The translations under genes and the position numbers were made by a program. Below, one piece after another: positions 15,740 through 26,330 of a stretch of DNA of 41,644 nt. This stretch comes from Gammaproteobacteria bacterium (GTDB lineage Bacteria; Pseudomonadota; Gammaproteobacteria; Steroidobacterales; Steroidobacteraceae), in the NCBI GenBank assembly GCA_005878835.1, contig VBMV01000081.1:1-41644 (forward strand), written 5' to 3'. Position 1 is the first letter of the stretch. Each line of letters starts with the position of its first letter. A model generated the notes under the pieces. The model worked only from the letters and a program-made list of their open reading frames with translations, was not told the DNA's origin and ran no database searches.

Positions 15740-17380
15740 ATGAACAGCGCAGCGCGCGACCCGTCCGCCGATCGCGAAACGGTCCGCGAGGTGCATCGGC
15801 TGGCTTCCGCGGGCGATTTAACCGGCGCGGCCGCCGCGGCGCTTGCCGCATTGGGTGCCGGGTTGGAGCATCCGCTGCTGCTCAATGTGGCCGCGCTGCA
15901 GCTGGAGCGCGAAGGCAGGTTCGAGGACGCATGCCGCTACCTGCGGCGCGCGATCGAGCTTGCGCCGCAGGATATTGGTGCGCGCAATGCCCTGGGGCTC
16001 TGCCTGCAGAGCCTGAATCGGGACGCTGAAGGCCTGGCGCACTTTGACGCCGTCATCGCCCTCGCTCCGCAGGCGGCGTTTGGCCATGCAAACCGCGGTC
16101 GGGCGCTACTGGCGCTGGGGCGAATTGAAGAGGCGCACGGCAGTTTCCACAAAGCCCTGGAACACGAATCGAACGTCGCTGCGCTCGCCGGACTCGCCGC
16201 AATCGCCACGTTTCGCGGCGATCATTCCCAGGCGCGCCAACTTGCTGAAAAGGTCCTCAAGGTCGAGCCCAACTATCCCGATGCCGTGATGAGCATCGCC
16301 GCCGCGGATCTGGCAGCGGAGCAACCGCAAGAGGCAGCGCGCGGCCTGCGCGAGCTTCTGGCGGACCGCCGTGTGGCTCCGGTCGACCGCGCCCACGCAC
16401 TGTCGATGTTGGGTGATGTGCTGGACGCGCAGCACCGCTATGCCGAGGCATTCGCGGCCTACACCGAATCAAATGAACAACTGACCACGATCTACTCATC
16501 TCAGTACGCCGGGGGCGAGACGGCACTGGAATTCACCCGGCTCCTGACCGAGCAGTTTCAGAACGTCCCGCCACACCGGTGGGCGCCATGCGCGCCCGGG
16601 AAGGGGGCAACGGGTGCCGTCCGCCATGTTTTCCTGATCGGCTTCCCGCGCAGCGGCACGACTCTGCTCGAGGCGGCTCTCGAGGGTCATCCGGCGATTC
16701 AAAGCCTGGAAGAGCAGGAGCTGATGATTGACTCGGTTGGCGCTTACCTCGGGCGACCGGAGTACGTTCACCGCCTGGCGGCCGCCAGTAATTCCGAGCT
16801 GCAAGGTTTTCGCGACGCCTACTGGCGGCGCGTTCGTGACGCAGGAATCGACCTGGCGAACAGAGTCTTCGTGGACAAGTACCCGCTGAACACCTTGAAA
16901 CTCCCGCTGATCGCCCGTCTGTTTCCGGATGCGAAGATCCTGCTGGCACGTCGCGACCCGCGCGATGTCGTGCTGAGCTGCTTTCGTCGCAGATTTCGCA
17001 TGAATGCTCCCATGTTCCAGCTGTTGAGCCTCGACGGCGCGGCGCGCTTTTATGACACGACCATGAGGGCGGCGGAGGTGTTCCAGGAGAGGCTCAAGCT
17101 GGAGTTGCGCGTGGCGCAACATGAAATGATCGTCGGCGACTTTCGCTCCGAACTGACCGCGATTTGCACCTGGATCGGGCTGGACTGGACCGACGCCATA
17201 CGCGCTGTCGATCAACGATCGAGCAAGCGGGCGGTTGTGACGCCCAGCACGGCGCAGCTGGTGCGCGGTGTCGACTCGGCAACCGTCGGCCAGTGGCGCC
17301 ACTACGCGCCGCAGCTGGCGTCCGTGCTCCCGATCCTGGAGCCGTGGGTCCGCAAGTTCGGATACGACAGTCGACCGTGA
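15740..17380 (+). CDS. TPR-containing sulfotransferase, full-length paralogue of the left-end gene
   Basis: This 546-residue protein has about six TPR-like units (residues 10-230) and then a sulfotransferase domain. The PAPS 5'-phosphosulfate loop is LIGFPRSGTTLLEAALEGHP (Pro at about 303), followed by SLEEQELM, resembling the catalytic Glu segment of tyrosylprotein sulfotransferases. VFVDKYPLNTLKLPLIARLF and RRDPRDVVLSCFRRRF form the 3'-phosphate-binding region. The C-terminal 180 residues match the truncated gene at 1-552. It is divergent from hydroxylase B across 186 bases that include an AT-rich pocket (about 15615-15650) without a convincing promoter. It converges on the M19 dipeptidase gene, 12 bases away. 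Protein or peptide sulfation is favoured by the TPRs and the Glu segment but is inferred. Confidence 0.9.
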   Translation: MNSAARDPSADRETVREVHRLASAGDLTGAAAAALAALGAGLEHPLLLNVAALQLEREGRFEDACRYLRRAIELAPQDIGARNALGLCLQSLNRDAEGLAHFDAVIALAPQAAFGHANRGRALLALGRIEEAHGSFHKALEHESNVAALAGLAAIATFRGDHSQARQLAEKVLKVEPNYPDAVMSIAAADLAAEQPQEAARGLRELLADRRVAPVDRAHALSMLGDVLDAQHRYAEAFAAYTESNEQLTTIYSSQYAGGETALEFTRLLTEQFQNVPPHRWAPCAPGKGATGAVRHVFLIGFPRSGTTLLEAALEGHPAIQSLEEQELMIDSVGAYLGRPEYVHRLAAASNSELQGFRDAYWRRVRDAGIDLANRVFVDKYPLNTLKLPLIARLFPDAKILLARRDPRDVVLSCFRRRFRMNAPMFQLLSLDGAARFYDTTMRAAEVFQERLKLELRVAQHEMIVGDFRSELTAICTWIGLDWTDAIRAVDQRSSKRAVVTPSTAQLVRGVDSATVGQWRHYAPQLASVLPILEPWVRKFGYDSRP

Positions 17381-17392
17381 GCGACCTCGACT

Positions 17393-18760
17393 CTAGCGCG
17401 CCCCGGGCCCCGGGAGCGCAGGCGTCTGGTCGAGCGTCGCAAACGTGGCGCCCGACGGCGCTCGCGCCGCACGCAACCGCGCACTGACTGCTTCCGCCTG
17501 TCCCATCACCCGCAGCAGGTTTGCGCCCGCGACCTTCGCCAGCTGCGCATCGCTCCAGCCGCGACGGCCCAGCTCCGCGAGCAGCGCCGGAAACCTGTCG
17601 ACGCCCTCGAGCCCGACAGGCGCTTCGGGGATACCGTCGAAGTCTGAGCCTATACCCACATGATCAACCCCCGCGACTTTGCGGATGTGCTCGATGTGAT
17701 CGGCGACGTCTGCGAGCGCGACCGGTGGCTTCGGGTGAGCCTGCTCCCAGGCTCTCAGCGCGGCCGCGATGCGTTCGGGCTGCCCGATGTACAGACCGCC
17801 GAACGGCGGGCTGCTGTAACGCGCCTGTTCCGCGGCGCGATCCGCATCCCAGCGCCGGCGCGCCTCGGAGACGTAGCCGGGAAAGAAATTGACCATCACA
17901 ACGCCGCCGTTCTTCGCCACCAGCTCCAACACGTCATCGGGCACGTCGCGCGGGTGATCGACCAGGGCGCGGGCGGAGGAGTGCGAGAAGATCACCGGCG
18001 CCTCGGTCACGGTGAGCGCCGCACGCATGGTGTCGGCCGAGACGTGGGCGAGATCCACGAGCATGCCGAGCCGGTTCATTTCCCGCACCACCTCGCGCCC
18101 GAAGGGCGTGAGCCCGTGGTGCGCGGGTGTGTCGGTGGCGGAATCCGCCCAGTCGGTATTGGAGGAGTGCGTGAGCGTCATGTAGCGCGCGCCGCCCTCG
18201 TAATAGGCGCGCAGCACCGCGAGCGAGTTGTTGATCTGGTGACCGCCCTCGACGCCGATCAGCGCGCCGATGCGGTGCGCCTTGTGCACACGGACGATGT
18301 CCGCCGCGGTGTACGCCATGGCCAGGTCCGCCGGATAGCGCGCGCACAGCGCCTTGACCAGGTCGATCTGTTCGAGCGTCATCTGCACCGCCTCCGGTCC
18401 CCGGGTCGCTGCCGGGATCCACACCGACCAGAATTGCGCCCCGACGCGGCCGGCGCGCAAGCGGGGAATGTCGGTCATGAGTGGCGCGCCATCGGGCGGG
18501 GCCGGCAGCGCGGCGGTGGAGGCGGCGAGATCGATCTTTGCCAGATCACCCCCAAAGCGCGCGCGGATCTCCCACGGCAGATCGTTGTGCCCGTCGATGA
18601 GCGGCGTCTGCGCGAGAACCCGCTCGACCCGTTCGGTGCCGGTTGCGGCGCGTGCGGTGAGCGGCGCGGCCAGCAGCAGCGCCAGCGGCCAGGCCGCGAT
18701 GAGGCCGGCGCGGACGGCCGAGCGCGCCGTGCCACCCGCCGCTGCAGCGCCCGCAGCCAC
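17393..18760 (-). CDS. Membrane dipeptidase, peptidase family M19
   Basis: This renal-dipeptidase-type zinc enzyme cleaves dipeptides, including D-amino-acid-containing ones in some members. Metal ligands are visible: LIDGHNDLPW (His-x-Asp), GVEGGHQINN (bridging Glu), LVDLAHVS and IFSHSSAR (His residues), and GIGSDFDG near the end. The reading frame is open to 18859, overlapping zwf; GTG at 18760 is chosen because it leaves a clean signal peptide (hydrophobic LIAAWPLALLLAAPLTARA) and starts 27 bases after the zwf stop. The ribosome site is weak, so the start is uncertain. It is the last gene of the ibaG-murA-gnd-zwf run and is probably periplasmic. It could trim peptidoglycan or imported peptides. 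Confidence 0.88.
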   Translation of the reverse strand: MAAGAAAAGGTARSAVRAGLIAAWPLALLLAAPLTARAATGTERVERVLAQTPLIDGHNDLPWEIRARFGGDLAKIDLAASTAALPAPPDGAPLMTDIPRLRAGRVGAQFWSVWIPAATRGPEAVQMTLEQIDLVKALCARYPADLAMAYTAADIVRVHKAHRIGALIGVEGGHQINNSLAVLRAYYEGGARYMTLTHSSNTDWADSATDTPAHHGLTPFGREVVREMNRLGMLVDLAHVSADTMRAALTVTEAPVIFSHSSARALVDHPRDVPDDVLELVAKNGGVVMVNFFPGYVSEARRRWDADRAAEQARYSSPPFGGLYIGQPERIAAALRAWEQAHPKPPVALADVADHIEHIRKVAGVDHVGIGSDFDGIPEAPVGLEGVDRFPALLAELGRRGWSDAQLAKVAGANLLRVMGQAEAVSARLRAARAPSGATFATLDQTPALPGPGAR

Positions 18761-18786
18761 GCACTCACACGCGTGTGCCGAGGGCG

Positions 18787-20208
18787 TTACTGCGCCGACG
18801 GTGGCGAGCACGAGCGCGTCCAGTCCTGTGGCTTTGCGCCCGGGTTGTGCCAGCCGCACGGACCCCTGAGCAGCGCCTCCGCCTGCTGCGGTCCCCAGCT
18901 GCCCGGGATGTATTCCACGGGCGGCGCGCCGGCACTCAGCACCTGATCGACGATCGCCCAGGCGGCTTCCACCTCGTCCTCGCGCGCAAAGTGCGAGGTG
19001 TCGCCGATGAGCGCGGCGCTGATGAGCACCTCATAGGCATCCATGTCGTCCCCCTGCTGCTGCGCGACGAACAGCTCCACCGGCCGCCCCGTCATGGCCG
19101 GCCCGGGTCTCTTGGTGTGGGCGCCGAGCGCGATCGCGACGTCGGGGCCGACGCGAAAGCGCAGGTGATTGGGCCGGTCGGGGCCCAAGTCGCCGAACAC
19201 GTTGACGGGCGGGGGCCCCAGGTCCACGACCACCTCGGTGGCCGTCACCGGCAGGCATTTGCCGGCGCGCAGGTAGAAGGGCACGCCGCTCCAGCGCCAG
19301 GAGTCGATCTGCAGGGCCAGCGCGGCGTAGGTCTCGACGTGCGAGTCGGCGGCCACGCCCGGCTCGCTGCGGTAGCCGGTGAACTGTCCGCGCACCAGTT
19401 GCGCGGGCATCACCGGGCGCACCGCTTTCAGCACCTTCACCTTCTCATCGCGCAGCGCCTCCCCCTCGGTGTTGACCGGCGGTTCCATGGTGAGCAGCGC
19501 CATGATCTGCAGCAGATGGTTCTGGATGACGTCGCGGACCGCGCCGGTTTCCTCGTAGAAGCGGCCGCGCCCGGCGATCCCGAGCCTCTCGGCCATGGTG
19601 ATCTGCACGCTGGCGACGAAGTTGCGGTTCCACACCGGCTCGAGAAAGGAATTGGCGAAGCGGAAATACAGGATGTTCTGCACCGCCTCCTTGCCGAGGT
19701 AATGGTCGATGCGAAAGATGCTGGCTTCGGGGAAATGCGCGTGCAGCGTCCGGTTGAGCGCGCGCGCGGAAGGCAGGTCGCGCCCGAAGGGCTTCTCGAC
19801 CACCACGCGTGCTCCCTGCGCGCTGCCCGAGCCGCTCAGGTGCTCGATGACCACCGGGAACATGCTCGCCGGTATGGCGAGATAGTGCAGCGGCCGCTGC
19901 GCCTCGCCGAGGGCCTGGCGCAGCGCATCGAACGTGGCGCGCTCGTGGTACTCGCCGTCCACGTAGCGCAGCAGGCCCGTAAAGCGTGCCACCACCGCCT
20001 CCTCCGCTGCCGGCACGAAGGCCTTCAGGCTCTCGCGCACGCGCGCCGCGAGCTGCGCGGCGTTCCAGCCCTGGCGCGCGACCCCGATCACCGGCACGCT
20101 CAGGAGACTGCGGCGCACGAGCTGATAGAGCGCGGGGTAGATCTTGCGATAGCACAGATCGCCGGTGGCCCCGAACAGCACCACGGCATCACAGTCACGG
20201 CGTTCCAT
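18787..20208 (-). CDS. zwf: Glucose-6-phosphate 1-dehydrogenase
   Basis: It oxidises glucose 6-phosphate to 6-phosphogluconolactone, making NADPH. The 473-residue protein has the nucleotide-binding [15 protein letters not shown] at residues 13-27, [10 protein letters not shown], and the active-site [14 protein letters not shown] with the catalytic His. ATG at 20208 is chosen over the longer frame; it lies within the last codons of gnd (14-base overlap) behind GAGGGA, so gnd and zwf are translationally coupled. The length is slightly below the usual 490. No 6-phosphogluconolactonase gene is adjacent, although gnd, the next pathway step, is. Confidence 0.96.
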   Translation of the reverse strand: MERRDCDAVVLFGATGDLCYRKIYPALYQLVRRSLLSVPVIGVARQGWNAAQLAARVRESLKAFVPAAEEAVVARFTGLLRYVDGEYHERATFDALRQALGEAQRPLHYLAIPASMFPVVIEHLSGSGSAQGARVVVEKPFGRDLPSARALNRTLHAHFPEASIFRIDHYLGKEAVQNILYFRFANSFLEPVWNRNFVASVQITMAERLGIAGRGRFYEETGAVRDVIQNHLLQIMALLTMEPPVNTEGEALRDEKVKVLKAVRPVMPAQLVRGQFTGYRSEPGVAADSHVETYAALALQIDSWRWSGVPFYLRAGKCLPVTATEVVVDLGPPPVNVFGDLGPDRPNHLRFRVGPDVAIALGAHTKRPGPAMTGRPVELFVAQQQGDDMDAYEVLISAALIGDTSHFAREDEVEAAWAIVDQVLSAGAPPVEYIPGSWGPQQAEALLRGPCGWHNPGAKPQDWTRSCSPPSAQ

Positions 20209-21244
20209 GGTTTCCCTCGACGTGACCTCCGAACCCGAGGCGCATCGCCGACAGGACCTTGTTGGCGAACTCGGCCTGCCCGCGTGACTCGAAGCGCGCA
20301 TACAGTGCCGCGCTCAGCACCGGGGCGGGCACGCCGGTTTCGACCGCCGCCTCCACGGTCCAGCGCCCCTCCCCCGAGTCCGCCACGTGCCCGCCGAACC
20401 CGGCGAGCTCACCGTCCTGCGCCAGGGCGGCCGCGGTGAGATCGAGCAGCCGCGAGGCGATGATGCTGCCGTGGCGCCACAGTTCCGCGATGGCGGCCAG
20501 GTCGAGCCGGTACTGGAAGAAACGCGGATCGCTAAGCGGCGCGGTCTCCGCATCGGCCCCCGCGGTGCGCAGGCCGGCATCCGCATGGGCCAGAATGTTC
20601 AGGCCCTCCGCGTACGCGGCCATCAGCCCGTACTCGATGCCGTTGTGAACCATTTTCACGAAGTGGCCGGCGCCATGCGCTCCGCAGTGCAGGTAGCCGA
20701 GCGCGGCCGCCGCGGCACTCGCGGCCCGGCCACCGGCGCGGCCGGTGGCGGCGTTGCCCGCCGGTGGGGACGGGAGCCTGCCACCCGGCGCGAGCGTCGC
20801 CAGCGCCGGCTCGAGCAGCGCGACCGCCTCCGGCTCGCCCCCGATCATCAGGCAGTAGCCGTGCTCGAACCCGAGCACCCCGCCGCTGGTGCCGACGTCC
20901 AGGTAGCGGATGCCCGCGGCCGCGAGCTCCCCGGCGCGGCGGATGTCGTCGTGATAGTTGGAATTGCCCCCGTCGACGAGGACATCGCCCGCGCTGAGGA
21001 GCGGCCGCAGCTCGCCGATCACCGCATCCACGATCGCGGCCGGCACCATGATCCACACCGCCCGCGGCGGCGGCAGCAGCCGCACCAGCTCCTCGAGCGA
21101 GCGCGCCGAGCGCGCGCCCGATGCCGCAGCCGCGCGCACCGCCTCGGCCTTCGGATCGTAGGCCACGCACTCGTGGCCACCCTGCAGCAGGCGCCGCACC
21201 ATGCTGGCGCCCATGCGCCCGAGCCCGATCATTCCTATGCGCAT
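20195..21244 (-). CDS. gnd: 6-phosphogluconate dehydrogenase, decarboxylating (GndA-like/YqeC type)
   Basis: It converts 6-phosphogluconate to ribulose 5-phosphate and CO2. The Rossmann motif [15 protein letters not shown] starts at residue 4; [10 protein letters not shown] and [19 protein letters not shown] are the substrate-binding segments, and [13 protein letters not shown] holds the catalytic Lys. At 349 residues it belongs to the short form rather than the 470-residue E. coli form. An Ala/Gly-rich insert (about residues 160-178, [17 protein letters not shown]) is unusual. ATG 21244 follows AAGGAG, 6 bases before; the longer frame to 21289 is rejected. It lies 54 bases after murA and overlaps zwf. 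Confidence 0.93.
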   Translation of the reverse strand: MRIGMIGLGRMGASMVRRLLQGGHECVAYDPKAEAVRAAAASGARSARSLEELVRLLPPPRAVWIMVPAAIVDAVIGELRPLLSAGDVLVDGGNSNYHDDIRRAGELAAAGIRYLDVGTSGGVLGFEHGYCLMIGGEPEAVALLEPALATLAPGGRLPSPPAGNAATGRAGGRAASAAAAALGYLHCGAHGAGHFVKMVHNGIEYGLMAAYAEGLNILAHADAGLRTAGADAETAPLSDPRFFQYRLDLAAIAELWRHGSIIASRLLDLTAAALAQDGELAGFGGHVADSGEGRWTVEAAVETGVPAPVLSAALYARFESRGQAEFANKVLSAMRLGFGGHVEGNHGTP

Positions 21245-21298
21245 TGTCGACTCCTTGAGCGAACGGCGCGGCGCGCATCCTTGCGGCAACGGGCCGTG

Positions 21299-22796
<1,498 letters not shown>

Positions 22797-22849
22797 GGGC
22801 GTAACACCCTCCGCTTAAGGCTGCTCACGGGCGCGCCTATGATGACCGG

Positions 22850-23239
22850 CTAGGGGACGAACTGCACACGCGGTACTTTGGGCCGCGTCCGAATGAGCGA
22901 GCGATCAAATGTCAGGAACGCCTCGGCCTCGGCTGGCGTGCCGGCGACATGCAGTGCGTCTGCGACGTCCATACCGGCACGTGCGCTTGCCAGCGCTCGA
23001 GCCACGACGGCCTCGTCCTCCACCTGTACGGTCGCAAGCCCGAAGAAGGCTTCGAGAGCGGCGATGACGTCCTTGCGCGAAAAGTCGTACACAGCCTCGA
23101 GTACCCAGGCGGACTCGAGCACCACGGTCCTCGAGACCCACACATTTTCCCGATCTACCAGCGCGCGCGCCCGCGCCCCCTGGGCCGCATCGTCGTTGAC
23201 GAGGTAACGGATGACGACGTTCGTATCAATGGCGAACAT
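22850..23239 (-). CDS. vapC: PIN-domain ribonuclease toxin, VapC-like
   Basis: This 129-residue PIN-domain protein is a probable endoribonuclease toxin. The acidic active-site residues are Asp5 (MFAIDTNVVIRYL), Glu42 (VVLESAWVLE), Asp94 (DVADALH) and Asp112 (FLTFDRSL). ATG 23239 gives the canonical PIN start; the longer frame to 23326 has no homology and runs into the antitoxin gene. It starts 19 bases after the antitoxin stop, in the usual antitoxin-first order. The RNA target is unknown. Confidence 0.9.
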   Translation of the reverse strand: MFAIDTNVVIRYLVNDDAAQGARARALVDRENVWVSRTVVLESAWVLEAVYDFSRKDVIAALEAFFGLATVQVEDEAVVARALASARAGMDVADALHVAGTPAEAEAFLTFDRSLIRTRPKVPRVQFVP

Positions 23240-23258
23240 GTCCAGACCCGCGAACGCG

Positions 23259-23513
23259 TCAGCGACGCCGAGACCTGAACGCCTGCCGCAGACCCTCATC
23301 CATCTGCTTGACGGTGCGCGCTCCACCGCCGGCTTTCAGGCGGCCGAAGACCTCCGCCGGCTCGGTGCTTCCAAAGGGCTTCCTCGGGCGCAGCAGGATC
23401 CCGCGCGGGGTATTTTCGACGAGAAATTCCGTGCCCGGTGGCCAGCGGCGGGATTGCCGGATGGCCTTCGGCAACACGATCTGCCCCTTCGAAGAGAGCT
23501 TGGTGGTTTCCAT
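23259..23513 (-). CDS. vapB: AbrB/MazE-type antitoxin, VapB-like
   Basis: This 84-residue protein has an N-terminal SpoVT/AbrB-type swapped-hairpin DNA-binding domain (TTKLSSKGQIVLPKAIRQ) and a C-terminal tail (GGGARTVKQMDEGLRQAF) likely to wrap the toxin. It probably neutralises the PIN toxin and represses its own promoter. There is no ribosome site before the ATG, and the -10 sits only nine bases upstream, so the mRNA may be leaderless. Confidence 0.88.
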   Translation of the reverse strand: METTKLSSKGQIVLPKAIRQSRRWPPGTEFLVENTPRGILLRPRKPFGSTEPAEVFGRLKAGGGARTVKQMDEGLRQAFRSRRR

Positions 23514-23521
23514 CGGAAATG

Positions 23522-23550
23522 ATGGTAAGACGACGTAAGACCGATGTCAA
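23522..23550 (-). promoter_or_regulatory. Promoter of vapBC
   Basis: On the minus strand TTGACA (plus 23545-23550) is followed by a 17-bp spacer and TACCAT (plus 23522-23527). The consensus -35 and spacing are convincing. The expected transcription start is at about 23515, one or two bases from the vapB ATG at 23513. Confidence 0.7.
23525..23541. promoter_or_regulatory. Candidate VapBC operator: direct repeat with a 10-bp period
   Basis: gtaagac occurs at 23525-23531 and 23535-23541, one helical turn apart, between the -35 and -10 of the vapBC promoter. A small palindrome (ccatc-ggaaat-gatgg, 23510-23525) abuts it over the start codon. The position suits autorepression by VapB or VapBC. Confidence 0.5.
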
Positions 23551-23598
23551 TCTCGCCTCCGCGGTCGCGCCGCGCACGCCGATCCACCCGGTGCCATA

Positions 23599-24621
23599 AT
23601 GAGCGTCATGGATCTGCACCCGGCGGCCGCAGCCACCCCTGACGCGACACCCGACGATGAGCAGCTGCTCGCTTCCGCGCGGCGCGCGCTCGCCATCGAG
23701 GCGCGCGCGGTCGAGGCGCTCACCGCAAGGCTCGGGACCGCGTTCGCGCAGGCCTGCCGCGTGTGCCTCGCCTGCCACGGCCGCGTCGTGGTCACCGGCA
23801 TGGGCAAGAGCGGGCATGTCGCCGGCAAGATCGCGGCGACGCTTGCCAGTACCGGCACACCGGCCTTTTTTCTGCACCCCGCGGAAGCCGGGCACGGCGA
23901 CCTCGGCATGATCACCCGCGGGGATGCGGTGCTGGCGCTGTCCAACTCCGGCGAGACCCCGGAGCTGGTGCTGCTGCTGCCGCACCTCAAGCGCCTCGCC
24001 GTGCCGCTCATCGTGATGAGTGGCAGGACCGATTCGACCCTCGCTCGCGCCGCGAGCGTGACGCTCGATGTCGGCGTGCCGGAGGAAGCCTGCCCGCTGA
24101 ATCTCGCGCCCACCGCCAGCACCACCGCCACGCTCGCCATGGGCGATGCGCTCGCGGTGGCGGTGCTCGAGGCGCGCGGCTTCACCCGGCAGGACTTCGC
24201 GCGCTCCCACCCCGGCGGCGCGCTCGGTAGAAAGCTGCTGCTGCACGTCGAGGACCTGATGCGTACCGGCACGGCCGTGCCGCGCATCGCGCCCGACGCC
24301 CCCTTGAGCGAGGGCCTGATGGAGATGTCGGCCAAGGGTCTGGGAATGACGGTGGTGGTCGATCCCGAGGAGCGCATCCTCGGGGTGTTCACCGACGGGG
24401 ACCTGCGCCGCGCGCTCGACCGGCAGATCGATGTGCACGCCACGGCGATGAGTACGGTGATGACCGCGCACGCCCGGACCATCGGCCCGCGCGAGCTCGC
24501 GGCCGAAGCCGTGCACCTCATGGAAGTGCACCGGATCACGGCGCTGCCGGTCAGCGACGCCAACGGCCGCCTCATCGGCGCGCTCAACGTGCACGATCTG
24601 ATGCGCGCCGGCGTCGTGTGA
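23599..24621 (+). CDS. kdsD: D-arabinose 5-phosphate isomerase
   Basis: KdsD interconverts ribulose 5-phosphate and arabinose 5-phosphate, the first step to the LPS sugar Kdo. The 340-residue protein has a SIS domain (GRVVVTGMGKSGHVAGKIAA, HGDLGMI, SNSGETPELV; NLAPTASTT is typical of the family) and two CBS domains (about 215-335, ending RLIGALNVHDLMRAG). ATG 23599 has a second ATG three codons on. It leads the kdsD-kdsC-lptC-lptA-lptB-rpoN-hpf-rapZ run; no calcium/sodium antiporter (yrbG) gene precedes it as in E. coli, where vapBC now sits divergently. Confidence 0.96.
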   Translation: MSVMDLHPAAAATPDATPDDEQLLASARRALAIEARAVEALTARLGTAFAQACRVCLACHGRVVVTGMGKSGHVAGKIAATLASTGTPAFFLHPAEAGHGDLGMITRGDAVLALSNSGETPELVLLLPHLKRLAVPLIVMSGRTDSTLARAASVTLDVGVPEEACPLNLAPTASTTATLAMGDALAVAVLEARGFTRQDFARSHPGGALGRKLLLHVEDLMRTGTAVPRIAPDAPLSEGLMEMSAKGLGMTVVVDPEERILGVFTDGDLRRALDRQIDVHATAMSTVMTAHARTIGPRELAAEAVHLMEVHRITALPVSDANGRLIGALNVHDLMRAGVV

Positions 24622-25133
24622 AGCGCTCGGCCGGCTCGTCCATGCCGAACGCCATCAGCCTGCTGGTGCTGGACGTGGACGGCGTGCTCACCGACGGGCG
24701 GCTGTACTTCGGCCCACGTGGCGAGGCCCTCAAGGTGTTTCACGTGCACGACGGACAGGGCATCGCGCAACTGCGTCGCGCCGGGGTGCAGGTGGCGGTG
24801 ATCTCGGGCAGGCGCTCGCCCATGGTGGCCGCGCGCTGCCGCGAGCTGGGCGTGCGCCATGTGCTGCAGGGGGTGGCGGACAAGCGCACCGCCCTGACGC
24901 GCCTGTGCGCGCGCCTGGGCCTGCAGCCCGCCGCGTGCGCCTGTGTCGGCGATGACCTGCCGGACGTGCCGCTGATGCGCGCAGTCAGGCTCAGCTTCGC
25001 GGTCGCGGATGCGCACCGCGAGGTACGGCGCGCCGCCGATGTCGTGACCCGGCGGGGCGGCGGGCGCGGCGCGGTGCGCGAGGTGTGCGATCACCTGCTC
25101 GCGCTCGAGGCGCGCCGGGCGCGCGCGCGATGA
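24618..25133 (+). CDS. kdsC: 3-deoxy-D-manno-octulosonate 8-phosphate phosphatase
   Basis: This HAD-family phosphatase releases Kdo from Kdo 8-phosphate. The 171-residue form has the nucleophile motif LVLDVDGVLTDG, the Ser/Arg motif VISGRRSPMV, Lys in GVADKRTAL, and the metal motif VGDDLPDVPLM. GTG at 24618 overlaps the kdsD stop as GTGA and suits translational coupling; ATG at 24642 is an alternative that keeps the whole domain. Confidence 0.95.
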   Translation: MKRSAGSSMPNAISLLVLDVDGVLTDGRLYFGPRGEALKVFHVHDGQGIAQLRRAGVQVAVISGRRSPMVAARCRELGVRHVLQGVADKRTALTRLCARLGLQPAACACVGDDLPDVPLMRAVRLSFAVADAHREVRRAADVVTRRGGGRGAVREVCDHLLALEARRARAR

Positions 25134-25687
25134 TCTATCGCCTGCTGGCGATGCTCGCGCTGGTGGCGCTGATCGTCGGTGTCGTGGTGCTCTCCGGAGC
25201 GCAGCGCGAGAGTGCGGCGCCCGCCACCGTCGGGCCGCTGCACGACCCGGGTTATGCCGTCCGCAGGGCGCGCCTCATCCAGACCGGCTCCGACGGACGA
25301 GCGCTGTACACACTCGACGCTGCGCAGATTCAACAGCAGCCGAACCAGGGAACGGTGGACCTGCAACAGGTGCAGCTCGGATTTCGCGACACCAGCGGCA
25401 CTGAATGGACCGCGCGCGCCGATCGTGGCGAGCTCGCCCAGGAGAGCGGCGTGGTGCAGCTCGAGGGTGGCGTGCGGCTCGCCGGCGTGCTGCCGGACAT
25501 GGGCGAGCCCGCCGCGATCTCCACCGAGCGCCTCGCGTTCGACACCCGATCGCAGATCGTCACGACGCTCGATCCGGTCACGCTGCTCGTGTCGGGACGA
25601 GAGCTGCACGCGCAAGGGCTGATCGCCAGGTTGAAGGAGCGTCGCGTGCAGTTAGAATCGGCCGTGCATGGCTCGTTCCTGCCGTAA
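25130..25687 (+). CDS. lptC: LPS export system protein LptC
   Basis: LptC is the bitopic inner-membrane protein that passes LPS from LptBFG to LptA. The 185-residue protein has one N-terminal membrane helix (LLAMLALVALIVGVVVLSG) and a periplasmic beta-jellyroll with ALYTLDAAQIQQQPNQGTVDL and ATISTERLAFDTRSQ-like segments. ATG at 25130 overlaps the kdsC stop as ATGA; the longer frame is rejected. Sequence conservation is weak, as usual for LptC; the operon position makes the call firm. Confidence 0.92.
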   Translation: MIYRLLAMLALVALIVGVVVLSGAQRESAAPATVGPLHDPGYAVRRARLIQTGSDGRALYTLDAAQIQQQPNQGTVDLQQVQLGFRDTSGTEWTARADRGELAQESGVVQLEGGVRLAGVLPDMGEPAAISTERLAFDTRSQIVTTLDPVTLLVSGRELHAQGLIARLKERRVQLESAVHGSFLP

Positions 25688-26330
25688 ACTGCTGCTGGCC
25701 GCGGCGCTCGCCAGCGGCGCGGCCGCGGCGCCGGCGCCACCGCCTGCGCCGCCCCCCGCCCAGCAGCCGATCAACCTGGACGCGGCTTCCACCGAGGTCG
25801 ACGGCCGCACCAACACGCTGGCATTCAGCGATGTCGTCATATCGCAGGGAGCCACCCGGGTGCAGGCGGAGCACGCGCATGCCACCGGACTGAACTTCGC
25901 CAACAGCCGCTGGACGTTCGACGGCAAGGTGCGCATCGACGCGGAGCAGCATGGCAGCCTGCGCTCCGACCAGGCGACGATCGAATTCAGGGACAACCGC
26001 ATTGCGCGCGCCACGGTCACCGGCAAACCCGCCGAGTTCGAGCAGCAGCGCACCGACTCCGGGCAGCTGGCGCGCGGTCACGCCGGCGAGATCGTCTATG
26101 ACCTGAACGACGGAACCGTGCGCTTGAGCGACGACGCCTGGCTGACGGACGGACAGAACGAGATCTCGGGCCCCCTGCTGGTGTACAACATCCGCGCGCA
26201 GCGCGTGCAGGCCGCCGCATCGCCCGGCACCGATCAGCGTGTGCACATCACCATCGCGCCACGCGTCGTGCCGGGGCCGGGCAAGATCGAGCCGGTGAAA
26301 CCGCCACCGCACCCGACCGGGCAGCCATGA
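25668..26330 (+). CDS. lptA: LPS transport periplasmic protein LptA
   Basis: LptA bridges the periplasm and carries LPS to LptD. The 220-residue protein has a signal peptide ending ASGAAAAPA, a Pro-rich linker, and the OstA-type beta-jellyroll ([29 protein letters not shown], [48 protein letters not shown]). It overlaps the end of lptC by 20 bases and lptB by four (ATGA). The Pro-rich C-terminal tail is longer than in E. coli. Confidence 0.95.
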   Translation: MARSCRKLLLAAALASGAAAAPAPPPAPPPAQQPINLDAASTEVDGRTNTLAFSDVVISQGATRVQAEHAHATGLNFANSRWTFDGKVRIDAEQHGSLRSDQATIEFRDNRIARATVTGKPAEFEQQRTDSGQLARGHAGEIVYDLNDGTVRLSDDAWLTDGQNEISGPLLVYNIRAQRVQAAASPGTDQRVHITIAPRVVPGPGKIEPVKPPPHPTGQP

